Origin: Hymenobacter pini
GTDB taxonomy: Bacteria > Bacteroidota > Bacteroidia > Cytophagales > Hymenobacteraceae
Length of the DNA stretch: 64,000 nucleotides
NCBI RefSeq assembly: GCF_020421205.1
Contig: NZ_JAIZZH010000004.1
Location: forward strand, 124,001 to 188,000
Direction: 5' to 3'
The notes beneath the pieces are model-generated. The model saw only the letters and a program-made list of their open reading frames with translations, was not told the origin of the DNA and ran no database searches. This document shows, in pieces, positions 49,862 to 58,428 of the stretch (position 1 is its first letter; every line of letters starts with the position of its first letter). The position numbers and the translations under genes are program-made.

Positions 49862-52147
49862 TTATTTCGCTTTTGATACCGAAAATGGCGCGGCCTGCAG
49901 GGTGCTGCCCCGGCTGTGGTTGGGCTCAGCTGTCATGTCGAAGTTCAGCGTAGCCCCTTGCTGCAGCGCCTCGTGACTGAGCCAGTTCTGGTTGTAGGGC
50001 TGGCCGTTTAGCGTGAGGGCATTGATGTAGCGGTTGGCGGCGCTGTTGTTGGGCGCGTTCAGCACCACCTGTTTGCCGTTTTCAAGCTGCAGCGTCACTT
50101 TGGGGAAAAGCGGGGCACCCAGCACGTATTGGTTGGTGGCGGGGCAAACCGGGTAGAAACCCAGCGCCGAAAACACGTACCAGGCCGAGGTCTGGCCGTT
50201 GTCCTCGTCGCCGCAGTAGCCGTCGGGGGTGGGCTGATAGAGGCGGTTGAGGGTTTCGCGCACCCAGTACTGCGTTTTCCAGGGCTGACCGGCATAGTTA
50301 TACAGGTAGGTCATGTGCTGGATGGGCTGGTTGCCGTGGGCGTAGTTGCCCATGCCCGCAATCTGCATTTCCCGGATTTCGTGAATCACCGAGCCGTAGT
50401 AGGACGCATCGAACACCGGAGCCAGGGTAAACACGGTATCCAGGGTGGCCACGAATGGCTTGGGCCCGCCCATCAGGTTCATCAGGCCCTGCACATCGTG
50501 GAAAACCGACCACGTGTAGTGCCAGCTGTTGCCTTCGGTAAAGGCATCACCCCACTTGAAGGGGTTGAAGGGCGACTGGAACGTGCCGTTCTGGTTTTTA
50601 CCCCGCATCAGGCCGGTTTGCTTATCGAACAGGTTGCGATAGTTCTGGCTGCGCTTTTCGTAGAGTTGCACTTCCTTTTTGGGCCGGCCCAGTGCTTTAC
50701 CCAGTTGGGCAATGGCGAAGTCGTCGTAGGCGTATTCCAGGGTGCGGGCCGCACTTTCGTTGATTTTGACGTCGTAGGGCACGTAACCGAGCTTGGTGTA
50801 ATAGCCGGCTCCGGCCCGACCCACGGCTTCCATCGGTCCGGGGTTGTTGGCGCCCTTCAACGCGGCTTCATACAGGGAGTTGATGTCGTAGCCCCGCACG
50901 CCTTTCAGGTAAGCATCGGCCACAATGGAAGCCGAGTTATTGCCCACCATGATGTTGCGGTAACCGGGGCTGGCCCATTCCGGCAGCCAGCCGCCTTCCT
51001 TGTAGGTATTCACCAGCCCGGCCTGAATCTGGCTGTTCACACTGGGGTATAGCAGATTGAGGAAGGGAAACAAGCAACGGAACGTGTCCCAGAAGCCGGT
51101 ATCAGTATACATGTAGCCGGGCAGCACCTGCCCGTTGTAGGGCGAATAATGCACCGGCTGGCCGGCAGCATCAACCTCGTAAAACTTGCGCGGAAACAGC
51201 AGGCTTCGGTACAGGCAGGAGTAAAAGGTACGCTGTTGCGCTTCTGAGCCGCCTTCTACTTTGATGCGGCCCAGTTGCTCCTGCCAGGCGGCCCGGCCTC
51301 TGGCTTTCACGGCGTCAAAGTCAGCCGCTCCAATTTCCTGCTCCAGGTTGCGCAGGGCCTGCTCGGGGCTGATAAACGAGGAGGCCACCCGCACCTGCAC
51401 CTGCTCGCCCTTGCGGGTTTTGAAGCCCACTACCGCTCCGGTGTGGTTGGCCGTGGCTTCCAGCAGCTTAACATCTAACGCCTTATCCTGGTAAATAGTA
51501 GTGCTGGTGAACGGGTGGTCAAACTCCAGCACGAAGTAGTTTTTGAAGTTCTGGGGCACGCCCCCGCTGTTGCGGGTAGTGTACCCGATGATGCGGCGCT
51601 GCTCCGGCAGAATCTGGACGTGGGAGCCTTTGTCCAGGGCATCCAGCACTACGTAGGCGCTGTCAGTTTTGGGGAAGGTGAAGCGGAAACGGGCGGCCCG
51701 CTCGGTGGGCGTTAGCTCGGCGGTTACGTCGTGGTCGGCCAGATATACTTTGTAGTAGTGCGGCTGGGCCACTTCGGCTTTGTGCGAAAACCAGCTGGCC
51801 CGCTCCTCCTCTTCAAACCGCAGCTTACCGGTAATGGGCATCAGGGCAAACTGCCCGTAGTCGTTCATCCAGGGCGAGGGCTGGTGGGTTTGCTTGAAGC
51901 CCTTGAGCTTATCGGCGGAGTACTGGTAAGCCCAGCCGCTGCCCATTTTGCCGGTTTGGGGCAGCCAGAAGTTCATGCCCCAGGGCAGGGCAATGGCGGG
52001 GTAGGTGTTGCCGTTGGAGAGGCTGGGCTTAGAATCGGTGCCCATTAGCGGGTTCACCAGGTCCACCGGGTCGGGCGTTTGGCCTTGGGCCACTCCTACC
52101 ATCAGACACCCCATCAAAGCCAAAGCGGCCCGTACTCGTTGTAGCAT
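49862..52147 (-). CDS. GH92 family alpha-mannosidase
   Basis: This 761-residue exported glycoside hydrolase has signal peptide MLQRVRAALALMGCLMVGVA and the GH92 N-terminal start (VDLVNPLMGTDSKPSLSNGN). The central alpha/alpha barrel has DTFRCLFPFLNLLYP, and the C-terminal signature GDEDNGQTSAWYVFSALGFY contains the catalytic-acid region. GH92 enzymes are calcium-dependent exo-alpha-mannosidases of the Bacteroidota that act on N-glycans or yeast mannan. No SusCD pair or other CAZymes flank it, so it is not in a visible polysaccharide utilisation locus. ATG 52147 is chosen for the signal peptide. Confidence 0.93.
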   Translation of the reverse strand: MLQRVRAALALMGCLMVGVAQGQTPDPVDLVNPLMGTDSKPSLSNGNTYPAIALPWGMNFWLPQTGKMGSGWAYQYSADKLKGFKQTHQPSPWMNDYGQFALMPITGKLRFEEEERASWFSHKAEVAQPHYYKVYLADHDVTAELTPTERAARFRFTFPKTDSAYVVLDALDKGSHVQILPEQRRIIGYTTRNSGGVPQNFKNYFVLEFDHPFTSTTIYQDKALDVKLLEATANHTGAVVGFKTRKGEQVQVRVASSFISPEQALRNLEQEIGAADFDAVKARGRAAWQEQLGRIKVEGGSEAQQRTFYSCLYRSLLFPRKFYEVDAAGQPVHYSPYNGQVLPGYMYTDTGFWDTFRCLFPFLNLLYPSVNSQIQAGLVNTYKEGGWLPEWASPGYRNIMVGNNSASIVADAYLKGVRGYDINSLYEAALKGANNPGPMEAVGRAGAGYYTKLGYVPYDVKINESAARTLEYAYDDFAIAQLGKALGRPKKEVQLYEKRSQNYRNLFDKQTGLMRGKNQNGTFQSPFNPFKWGDAFTEGNSWHYTWSVFHDVQGLMNLMGGPKPFVATLDTVFTLAPVFDASYYGSVIHEIREMQIAGMGNYAHGNQPIQHMTYLYNYAGQPWKTQYWVRETLNRLYQPTPDGYCGDEDNGQTSAWYVFSALGFYPVCPATNQYVLGAPLFPKVTLQLENGKQVVLNAPNNSAANRYINALTLNGQPYNQNWLSHEALQQGATLNFDMTAEPNHSRGSTLQAAPFSVSKAK

Positions 52148-52221
52148 AGTGCAAGGTTCCGAAGCCTGTACCGCACAGGCAGCGCAAGAATAGCCGATTT
52201 TGGCTAGGAACTCGCACGCTT

Positions 52222-53100
52222 TCAGGAGAAACTCACCGCCTGCCCCCGTGTTATCCACCACACTACCACAAACTGCAGCACCATCACTCCGTCGGTGAGT
52301 AGGGCAAAGTAGTAATCGGGGCGCTTTTCCTCGGCAAACCAGATAACGCCCGCCGCCGCCAGCAACGGCAGCAGCAGCGGCAAATGCTGAGCAGCCGGCG
52401 TACCGGGTGGCACCAGCACGGCCGCCAGCAGCAAGGCGGCCAGGGCAATGGATTTGGTGGCTTGAATACCGAACAGCCCCGGAAAGGTGCGCGTACCAGT
52501 AGCTTGGTCCTTGGTGTAGTCCCGGATATCAAATACAAACGCCAAGGCCAGAATAAACAGGAAGCGCCGCAGAAACAGCAGCCACACCACCGGTTCCATC
52601 AGCCCCCGGCCCAGGTACAAAGCCGGTATCCACACCGTTACGCCGGCCCAGACGTAGGCAATCAGAAATACCTTCAGCAAGGGCAAATCCCGCAGGGCCC
52701 ACCAGCGGCCCTGGCGCTTCAGCAAGGGCATGGAGTACAGCACCGAAATCAGGCCCAAGTGCAGTAGAAACGGGGTGAGCCGCAGCAGCCGCGCATCCAG
52801 CAGAAACAGTGCCCCCGCTACCAGCCCGGCTACCAAAGTTAGCCCCACCAATTCGCGGCGGTGCCGCTGCATCCACTGCTTGCGCTTGGAGAGGCCGGGG
52901 TGCTGGCTCTGCTTGTAGGGCAGCACGCTGTCGAGGTTGTAAAGAAACAGCGTAGCCGAGAAAATCAGCCCGCCCAGCCGCGCCGGAATGTGCACCTGCC
53001 AGAACAGAAACGTAGCCCACATCAGCCCCAGCGCCGCCAACGACAACCAGGTGCTGCTATACAGCACGGCATCCAGAGAGCGTTTGAGGAAGTGTAGCAC
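52222..53100 (-). CDS. UbiA-like prenyltransferase family membrane protein
   Basis: The protein has about 292 residues (303 if GTG 53133 is used) and eight to nine membrane helices. A second Asp-rich motif, FDIRDYTKDQATGTRTFPG, closely matches the DxxxD motif of UbiA aromatic prenyltransferases. The first motif is degenerate (YNLDSVLPYKQS rather than NDxxDxxxD), so activity is uncertain. Both candidate starts are GTG. A REP-like repeat lies just upstream. Confidence 0.65.
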   Translation of the reverse strand: MLHFLKRSLDAVLYSSTWLSLAALGLMWATFLFWQVHIPARLGGLIFSATLFLYNLDSVLPYKQSQHPGLSKRKQWMQRHRRELVGLTLVAGLVAGALFLLDARLLRLTPFLLHLGLISVLYSMPLLKRQGRWWALRDLPLLKVFLIAYVWAGVTVWIPALYLGRGLMEPVVWLLFLRRFLFILALAFVFDIRDYTKDQATGTRTFPGLFGIQATKSIALAALLLAAVLVPPGTPAAQHLPLLLPLLAAAGVIWFAEEKRPDYYFALLTDGVMVLQFVVVWWITRGQAVSFS

Positions 53101-53149
53101 GGCAGGTAACCAGGGTGAGCCGGCAAGATACACCGCCCAAATGGTGGTG

Positions 53150-53249
53150 CTACGAGTTGCCGAAGGCCTCGTAGGACCATTCCCGCTAAACGGTTCAGGT
53201 TAACGCAGTTTAACGAGAGGGGCCCTACGAGGCCTTCAGCAACTCGTAG
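53150..53249. repeat. REP-like inverted pair of mini-hairpins
   Basis: Each 26-base arm (53150-53175 and 53224-53249) is itself a hairpin of form CTACGAG-N11-CTCGTAG. The two arms are reverse complements of each other with one mismatch over 26 bases and a 48-base spacer. This is the layout of paired REP sequences (BIME-like). It lies between DUF6766 and the UbiA-like gene. Confidence 0.75.
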
Positions 53250-53274
53250 GACCGCCCCGTGCGCCGCCGACGCG

Positions 53275-53958
53275 CTACTTGCCCGTGTCGCTGTGGGCCG
53301 CGTCCACCGGTTTGGACTCCGGAGAGCCGTGCTGCCGCAGGAAAATGGAGAGGCCCACAATGGATACAATAGAGAGGAACTCGCTCTGCCAGTTCTGAAA
53401 CGACTCGAACCAGAACCGGCTGGTGGCCATGTACTCCAGCGTCGTCACGGCCGGCTTGCCCTCGTGCTGCTGCTCGATGCTGTACACCTCGGCCCCGCCC
53501 TTGGCATGCAGCCAAATAGCGCCGAAAAACAGAAGAAAGAAGGCAATGCTAAGGGAACGGCGGTACAGGAACAGCTGCCAGCCGCTCCGCTTCACCGGGC
53601 CCGGCGCGTCCTTCTTGTTAGGGTCGGGCTCCTTATCCACTTCCTCTTCCTCGTATAGTTTTTTGGATTCCGAGGAGCCCCGTTGCCGCAGCCAGATGGT
53701 GAGCACTACGTAAAGACCCATCTGCAGGAATTCACTTTCCCAGTTCTCAAACGTGGCCTCCAGGAAGTGCCCGGAGCTGGCATATTGCCCTATCGTCAGC
53801 GGCAACAAGTTCATGTCTTCCAGCTCCGAATTATAGTCGTGCCAGCCCATCAGAAACTGCCCAACCATGGCGGCCAGCACCAGCAGCACGCCTACGAGCA
53901 ACAGGCTGTTTTCGTACAGAAATCGGAGAACGGGGGATGTGGGCGCGTGTTTCGGCAT
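53275..53958 (-). CDS. DUF6766 family membrane protein
   Basis: This 227-residue protein is built from two similar halves. Each has a membrane helix (LLLVGVLLVLAAMVGQFLM; SIAFFLLFFGAIWLHA), then an NWESEFLQMGLY or NWQSEFLSIVSI segment, a second helix, and a LRQRGSSESK or LRQHGSPESK ending. A Lys/Glu/Asp-rich linker joins them. This duplicated pattern identifies DUF6766, of unknown function. Confidence 0.78.
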   Translation of the reverse strand: MPKHAPTSPVLRFLYENSLLLVGVLLVLAAMVGQFLMGWHDYNSELEDMNLLPLTIGQYASSGHFLEATFENWESEFLQMGLYVVLTIWLRQRGSSESKKLYEEEEVDKEPDPNKKDAPGPVKRSGWQLFLYRRSLSIAFFLLFFGAIWLHAKGGAEVYSIEQQHEGKPAVTTLEYMATSRFWFESFQNWQSEFLSIVSIVGLSIFLRQHGSPESKPVDAAHSDTGK

Positions 53959-54030
53959 AGTGGCCTCTTACGCCTGATGAGGTTCAAAAGGATGCTAGCG
54001 TTGAGCTGCCACTTAAGCCGCACATGCAAC

Positions 54031-54063
54031 AGCCCCCGGCGCCAGTACTGACGGCCGGGGGCT
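54031..54063 (-). terminator. Hairpin downstream of ppa
   Basis: AGCCCCCGGC (54031-54040) and GCCGGGGGCT (54054-54063) are exact arms with a 13-base loop. It lies 30 bases after the ppa stop on the minus strand. Confidence 0.65.
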
Positions 54064-54092
54064 GCACGGTGTGTAGAAGGAAGTAGGGTGGA

Positions 54093-54674
54093 TTAGCTCA
54101 GGGCCTCTTGTACGTCCACTTCGTCTTTCGGGTTGCCTTTCGGGAAGGTTTCCTCATACAGCTTGATGCTGTCCTCGATGATGCGGTAGGCATCTTCGCG
54201 GCCCATGAAACGTTCAACGGTTACTTGCTTGTGCTCCAAGGCTTTGTAGTCCTCGAAGAAGCGCTGCATTTCCAGCAGGGTGTGCGGGGGCAGGTCGGCA
54301 ATGTCGTTGTAGTGGTTCACCGACACGTCGTTGGCGGCCACGGCAATGATTTTATCGTCCTCTTCGTCTTGGTCAATCATCTGCATCACGCCAATTACCT
54401 TGGCTTCCACCAGGCACATCGGCACGATGTCAACGGAGCACAGCACCAGAATATCCAGCGGGTCCTTGTCGTCGCAGTAGGTTTTCGGGATGAAGCCGTA
54501 GGCAGCCGGGTAGTGCACGGCCGAGAACAGCACGCGGTCCAGCTTCAGCAGGCCGCTGTCTTTGTCCAGCTCGTATTTGCCCTTCGAGCCTTTGGGAATT
54601 TCGATGATGCCGTTAACAACTTTGGGAGCGTCTTCGCCGCGCTCTACGTCGTGCCAGGGGTTAAAATGAGCCAT
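54093..54674 (-). CDS. ppa: Inorganic pyrophosphatase (family I)
   Basis: This 193-residue soluble pyrophosphatase hydrolyses PPi to two phosphates, driving biosynthetic reactions. Visible active-site elements are IPKGSKGKYELDKDSG, YPAAYGFIPKTYCDDKDPLD with its metal-binding Asp cluster, and the later acidic DQDEEDDKI. Length and motifs match Bacteroidota family I enzymes. A hairpin terminator follows. Confidence 0.95.
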   Translation of the reverse strand: MAHFNPWHDVERGEDAPKVVNGIIEIPKGSKGKYELDKDSGLLKLDRVLFSAVHYPAAYGFIPKTYCDDKDPLDILVLCSVDIVPMCLVEAKVIGVMQMIDQDEEDDKIIAVAANDVSVNHYNDIADLPPHTLLEMQRFFEDYKALEHKQVTVERFMGREDAYRIIEDSIKLYEETFPKGNPKDEVDVQEALS

Positions 54675-54799
54675 GTGAGAGAAATAGGAGGGCCAACCGA
54701 TTCGGCCCCATCAGGAGGTATGTAATGTTCGAGTTTGAAGCGTGTAAACGTAGCGGAGCCGTTTTGGATAATACCTGATGCTCAGCCGCGTTATCCTTT

Positions 54800-56512
54800 T
54801 TACCAGCCCAGCACTTCCTGCAAGGGTTGGCCGGTGCAGCCGTCGGGTTCCTGAATGTGGAGCCAGCGGGCCAATGTGGGTGCAATATCGGTAATCTTTG
54901 CCGGAGCTGACGACTGTCCGTGCTTCACGTGCCAACCCCAGAACACCACCGGCACGTGGGTATCGTAGTTGCCCGAGGAGCCGTGGGTGGTGCCTTTGTT
55001 GATGGGAAACTGGTACGACTCCAGCCAGCCCGGCTCCAGCACCACCAGCACGTCGCCGGAGCGCTTGGGAAAGTAGCCGTTTTCCAGGTACATCAGCATC
55101 CCGCTTTCCCAGTGCGACTTCTGCACGTCCTCGGCGGCCAAGGCCCGCGTTACGCCGGCAAACTGCACCATAATACCGGCTACCTCGCGCTGCACTTGGT
55201 AGAGGTCCAGCTTTTTCTGCTCAATGAGCGGACGGTTCAGGTACACCTGCTGGTTCTCGTAGCTCAGTACCCATTTGCCGGGCCCGTGCAAGCGCACCAG
55301 CCGCTGCTGCAAGGAGTCGCGCATGAGGCCGGGGCCTACCGAGCCCGCCGGAATTTTCTTATCAATCAGGAAATTGGGCGAGTGCGCCGCGCCGTGGTCG
55401 GCACTCAGGAACACCAGCGCCTGCTTTTTGCCCACCGCCTTGTCAAGGTATGCAAACAACCGCTCCAGCTCCTTATCAAGGCGCAGATACGTGTCCTCCG
55501 CCTCAATGGAGTTGGGCCCGAACTGGTGGCCCACGTAGTCGGTGCTGCTAAAGCTCAGGGCCAGAAAGTCCGTCTGCCCCCGCTGGCCCAGCTGCTCGGC
55601 CCGCATAGCTTCCAGGGCAAAATCCAGGGTAAGCGAGTTGCCGAAGGGCGTGGAACGAATCAGGTCGAGGTTGCGGGGCGTGGCTACCGGGGCTTTTTCA
55701 CCGGCAGCTTCCATATTGCCTTTCACGGCAGAGCTGGGCGCGGCGCTCAACGTGGGCAAGTCGTGCGGGAATACGGGCTTGGCTTCACCCTTAAACGCGC
55801 CTTCCCAGGCTACATCATCCGGAGAACTTTCCGTGTACTGGGCAATGGGCAGCAGCGTGTTCCAGGCTTGGTCGAGGTACTTGGCGGCCCGGTTTTCAGC
55901 GTTGAACTTCGCTACCCATTCCGGTAGCTGCTGGGTGTAGAAGGTACTGGTGATGAAGGCCCCGTTGTCGCCATCGTACCAATACGCCGCGTTGGCGGCG
56001 TGGCCGGCCGGCAGAATGGAGCCCCGGTCTTTGATGCACACCCCAATCACCTTGCTCTGGAAGTTAGTGGCCAGCCGCAGTTCGTCGGTAATGGTGGTAG
56101 TCAGCATGTGCCGCGGCGACATTTGCCCGGCCGCTACCGAGCCGCCCACGGGCTGCACGGTCTTATCCTCGGTTACGTATGTACCCTTGCCGTCTTCGCG
56201 CACCAGCCAGTTGTTGCCTACAATGCCGTGCACCGCTGGCGTAGTGCCGGTATAAATGCTGGCGTGGCCGGGGCCAGTGTAGGTGGGCACGTAGTTATAG
56301 TGGGCATTTTCATAGCTGAACCCCTCCCCTAGCAGCCGGCGGAAGCCGCCGTTGCCGTATTTGTTCCAGTAGCGGTACAGGTAATCATAGCGCATCTGGT
56401 CCACCACAATACCCACTACCAGTTTAGGGCGTTCCAGGGGTTTACCAGCTTTTTGCGCGAAGGCAGGAACCGCCAAGGTAGCGGCCAGCAATAGGCTCAG
56501 AGGTGTTTTCAA
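54800..56512 (-). CDS. PafA-type alkaline phosphatase family protein
   Basis: This 570-residue exported phosphatase has signal MKTPLSLLLAATLAVPAFA. Active-site residues known from Elizabethkingia PafA are present at the same or nearly the same positions. They are Asp38 in GIVVDQM, nucleophile Thr79 in VPTYTGPGHAS, Asn100 in GIVGNNWL, and Lys161/Arg163 in CIKDRGSI. Further metal ligands occur in SFSSTDYVGHQFGP and LSADHGAAHSP. It should be a periplasmic phosphate monoesterase that helps scavenge phosphate. Confidence 0.92.
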   Translation of the reverse strand: MKTPLSLLLAATLAVPAFAQKAGKPLERPKLVVGIVVDQMRYDYLYRYWNKYGNGGFRRLLGEGFSYENAHYNYVPTYTGPGHASIYTGTTPAVHGIVGNNWLVREDGKGTYVTEDKTVQPVGGSVAAGQMSPRHMLTTTITDELRLATNFQSKVIGVCIKDRGSILPAGHAANAAYWYDGDNGAFITSTFYTQQLPEWVAKFNAENRAAKYLDQAWNTLLPIAQYTESSPDDVAWEGAFKGEAKPVFPHDLPTLSAAPSSAVKGNMEAAGEKAPVATPRNLDLIRSTPFGNSLTLDFALEAMRAEQLGQRGQTDFLALSFSSTDYVGHQFGPNSIEAEDTYLRLDKELERLFAYLDKAVGKKQALVFLSADHGAAHSPNFLIDKKIPAGSVGPGLMRDSLQQRLVRLHGPGKWVLSYENQQVYLNRPLIEQKKLDLYQVQREVAGIMVQFAGVTRALAAEDVQKSHWESGMLMYLENGYFPKRSGDVLVVLEPGWLESYQFPINKGTTHGSSGNYDTHVPVVFWGWHVKHGQSSAPAKITDIAPTLARWLHIQEPDGCTGQPLQEVLGW

Positions 56513-56564
56513 AGCGGAAAAGAATTAAGAAGCAGCCCCGGAGGAGCTGCTGGGTTCGGAGCCG

Positions 56565-56572
56565 CAAAGATA
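56565..56572 (-). promoter_or_regulatory. Bacteroidota -7 element upstream of the PafA-type gene
   Basis: On the minus strand this reads TATCTTTG (TANNTTTG), 52 bases before the ATG at 56512. A matching -33 TTTG is not evident. Confidence 0.45.
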
Positions 56573-56632
56573 GCCCTGCCCCGCCGGAGTTGCGTACTAC
56601 GCGGGTAGCTTCCGCCACGTTATCATTCCTGT

Positions 56633-57358
56633 ATGCCTACTGCCCAGCCCTACGCCCTCATTTTCGATATGGATGGCGTGCTCATCGATAATACGCCCGA
56701 CCAGGCCAAAGCCTTCCAACTGCTCTTCCGCGACCTGGGGCTGACCACCAACGCCCGTAAGCTGTTGCGCCGACTCAACGGGATGCCCGCTACCAACATT
56801 CTCAAAACCGTCTTCACCAACCCCGTCCCCGAAAAGCAGCTCAAGGAGTACGCCGCTCAGCGGGAATTTATGTATCGTGTTTTATACTGGAACAAACGGC
56901 GGGAAGTAACCGGCCTCACCCCGTTTTTGCAGGCGGCCCGCGCGGCTGGCTTCAAAATCGGCCTGGGCACTGGCTCCGCTACCGACACTATCGAGTATAT
57001 CATCGACCACTTGGACCTGCGCCGCTATTTCGATGTGATAGTGGGCAAGGATGACGTAAGCAAAGGCAAGCCCCACGCCGAAACCTACACTGTTACCGCC
57101 CACCAGCTGGGCGTACCACCCGAGCGGTGTGTAGTGCTGGAAGATGCTCTGCTGGGCGAACAGGCCGCCTACCGGGCCGGCATGCACTGCATCGGCGTCA
57201 CCACCACGCTAAAGGCTACCGAGTTCCAAGCTCCGCTGTTCACCATACAGGACTTCACTCAGCTCAGCCCACAACTAATTCTGGATCTACTGGAGCAAAA
57301 CCCGAAACATCCGAAGACCAGCAAGGAACTGGCTAAACGGCAATACATGCATCTGTAA
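56633..57358 (+). CDS. HAD-superfamily hydrolase, beta-phosphoglucomutase-like
   Basis: This is a 241-residue HAD subfamily IA protein. Motif I is LIFDMDGVLIDN, with nucleophile and acid Asp residues, and is followed by a helical cap. Motif II is IGLGTGSATDTIEY, Lys motif III is VGKDDVSKGKPHAETY, and motif IV is CVVLEDALLGEQAAYRAGM. The pattern favours sugar-phosphate phosphatase or phosphomutase activity; the substrate is unknown. It is convergent with atpG across a terminator. Confidence 0.85.
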   Translation: MPTAQPYALIFDMDGVLIDNTPDQAKAFQLLFRDLGLTTNARKLLRRLNGMPATNILKTVFTNPVPEKQLKEYAAQREFMYRVLYWNKRREVTGLTPFLQAARAAGFKIGLGTGSATDTIEYIIDHLDLRRYFDVIVGKDDVSKGKPHAETYTVTAHQLGVPPERCVVLEDALLGEQAAYRAGMHCIGVTTTLKATEFQAPLFTIQDFTQLSPQLILDLLEQNPKHPKTSKELAKRQYMHL

Positions 57359-57385
57359 GAGTATTGCAGATTGCCGCAAACACAG

Positions 57386-57419
57386 AACGGCCCGCCTCCC
57401 CAAAGAGAAGCGGACCGTT
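57386..57419. terminator. Bidirectional terminator between HAD gene and atpG
   Basis: AACGGCCCGC and GCGGACCGTT (outer ends 57386 and 57419) pair with one mismatch, extended by CTC/GAG. It ends the atp operon on the minus strand. Confidence 0.6.
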
Positions 57420-57442
57420 AGTATTCGTTGCGGTTGGTAACC

Positions 57443-58333
57443 TTACCGGCTGGCAGCCAGAGCTTCGGCACCACCCACGATTTCGAGAATCTCGGTGGTA
57501 ATGGCAGCCTGACGGGTCCGGTTGTACGTCAGCTTCAACTGCTTCAGCAGCTCGCCGGCGTTGTCCGTTGCCTTATCCATGGCCGTCATACGGGCACCGT
57601 GCTCCGAGGCGTTGCTTTCCAGTACGGCCTTGTACAGCTGCACCTTCAACGACTGCGGAATCAGCGTACGCACGATTTCCTCTTTCGAGGGCTCGAAGAT
57701 GTAGTCCACGTTCGAGGTAGCCTGCGCACCGGCGGGCAGCTCAGCGGGCACCAGCGGCAACAGCTGCTCGGCGCGCACAATCTGCGTAGCTACGTTTTTG
57801 AACTCGTTGTACACCATCACCACCTCGTCGTACTGGCCGGCCCGGAAGCCGTCCATCGCCGCCTCGGCCGCTTCGCGTACCGTATCGAACGACAATTTGC
57901 CGAATACGTGCTGGTAGTTACCCAGCAGCGGCAGGCGCTTGGCAAAGTACTCGTGTGCTTTGCGGCCAATGGCCAGCACCGTTACGTTGCCAGCGGCAGC
58001 CTGCGCGGCGTAACGCTCCTGCAGCAGGGCATTCACCCCTTTGAAGATGTTGCTGTTGAAAGCGCCAGCCAGCCCGCGGTCCGAGGTAATGGCAATAACC
58101 AGTACCCGGCGCACCTCGCGCTGCTCCGCGTACTCGCTTACCACATCCTCGCCGGCCAGGGCCGTGAGGTTGCCCAGAATGCTGTTGAGCCGCTGTGCGT
58201 AAGGCCGCATGCGCAGGATGTTGTCCTGGGCCCGACGCAGCTTGGCCGCCGCCACCATTTTCATGGCTTTGGTAATCTGCTGCGTGCTTTGCACCGACGT
58301 AATGCGGCTCCGAACTTCTTTTAAGCTAGCCAT
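57443..58333 (-). CDS. atpG: ATP synthase F1 gamma subunit
   Basis: This 296-residue rotor shaft subunit has N-terminal LKEVRSRITSVQSTQQITKA, the paired C-terminal helix NRTRQAAITTEILEIVGGAE, and the central ITSDRGLAGAFNSNI segment. It is the last gene of the atpB-E-F-H-A-G run. The beta and epsilon genes do not follow; the next gene is a convergent HAD hydrolase. A hairpin-forming repeat separates it from atpA. Confidence 0.97.
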   Translation of the reverse strand: MASLKEVRSRITSVQSTQQITKAMKMVAAAKLRRAQDNILRMRPYAQRLNSILGNLTALAGEDVVSEYAEQREVRRVLVIAITSDRGLAGAFNSNIFKGVNALLQERYAAQAAAGNVTVLAIGRKAHEYFAKRLPLLGNYQHVFGKLSFDTVREAAEAAMDGFRAGQYDEVVMVYNEFKNVATQIVRAEQLLPLVPAELPAGAQATSNVDYIFEPSKEEIVRTLIPQSLKVQLYKAVLESNASEHGARMTAMDKATDNAGELLKQLKLTYNRTRQAAITTEILEIVGGAEALAASR

Positions 58334-58339
58334 TCGTAT

Positions 58340-58424
58340 TAGTTTCTAGTTCCTTGTTTCTGGTTTCTAGTTAGAGTTCTGCGTCATTCACGCAAACCAG
58401 CAACTAGAAACCAGAAATCAGAAA
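58340..58424. repeat. Quasi-palindrome in the atpA-atpG gap (GTTTCTGGTTTCTAG words)
   Basis: TTTCTGGTTTCTAGTT (58357-58372) and AACTAGAAACCAGAAA (58402-58417) are exact 16-bp inverted arms, with extra partial copies (TTTCTAGTT, AATCAGAAAC) on both sides. It lies inside the atp transcript between atpA and atpG. Confidence 0.7.
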
Positions 58425-58428
58425 CACA

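Noticed and set aside
54675..54799. Possible short gene between ppa and the PafA-type gene
   Set aside because: The open frames there overlap the phosphatase 3' end or lack starts and domains; I see nothing to support a gene.
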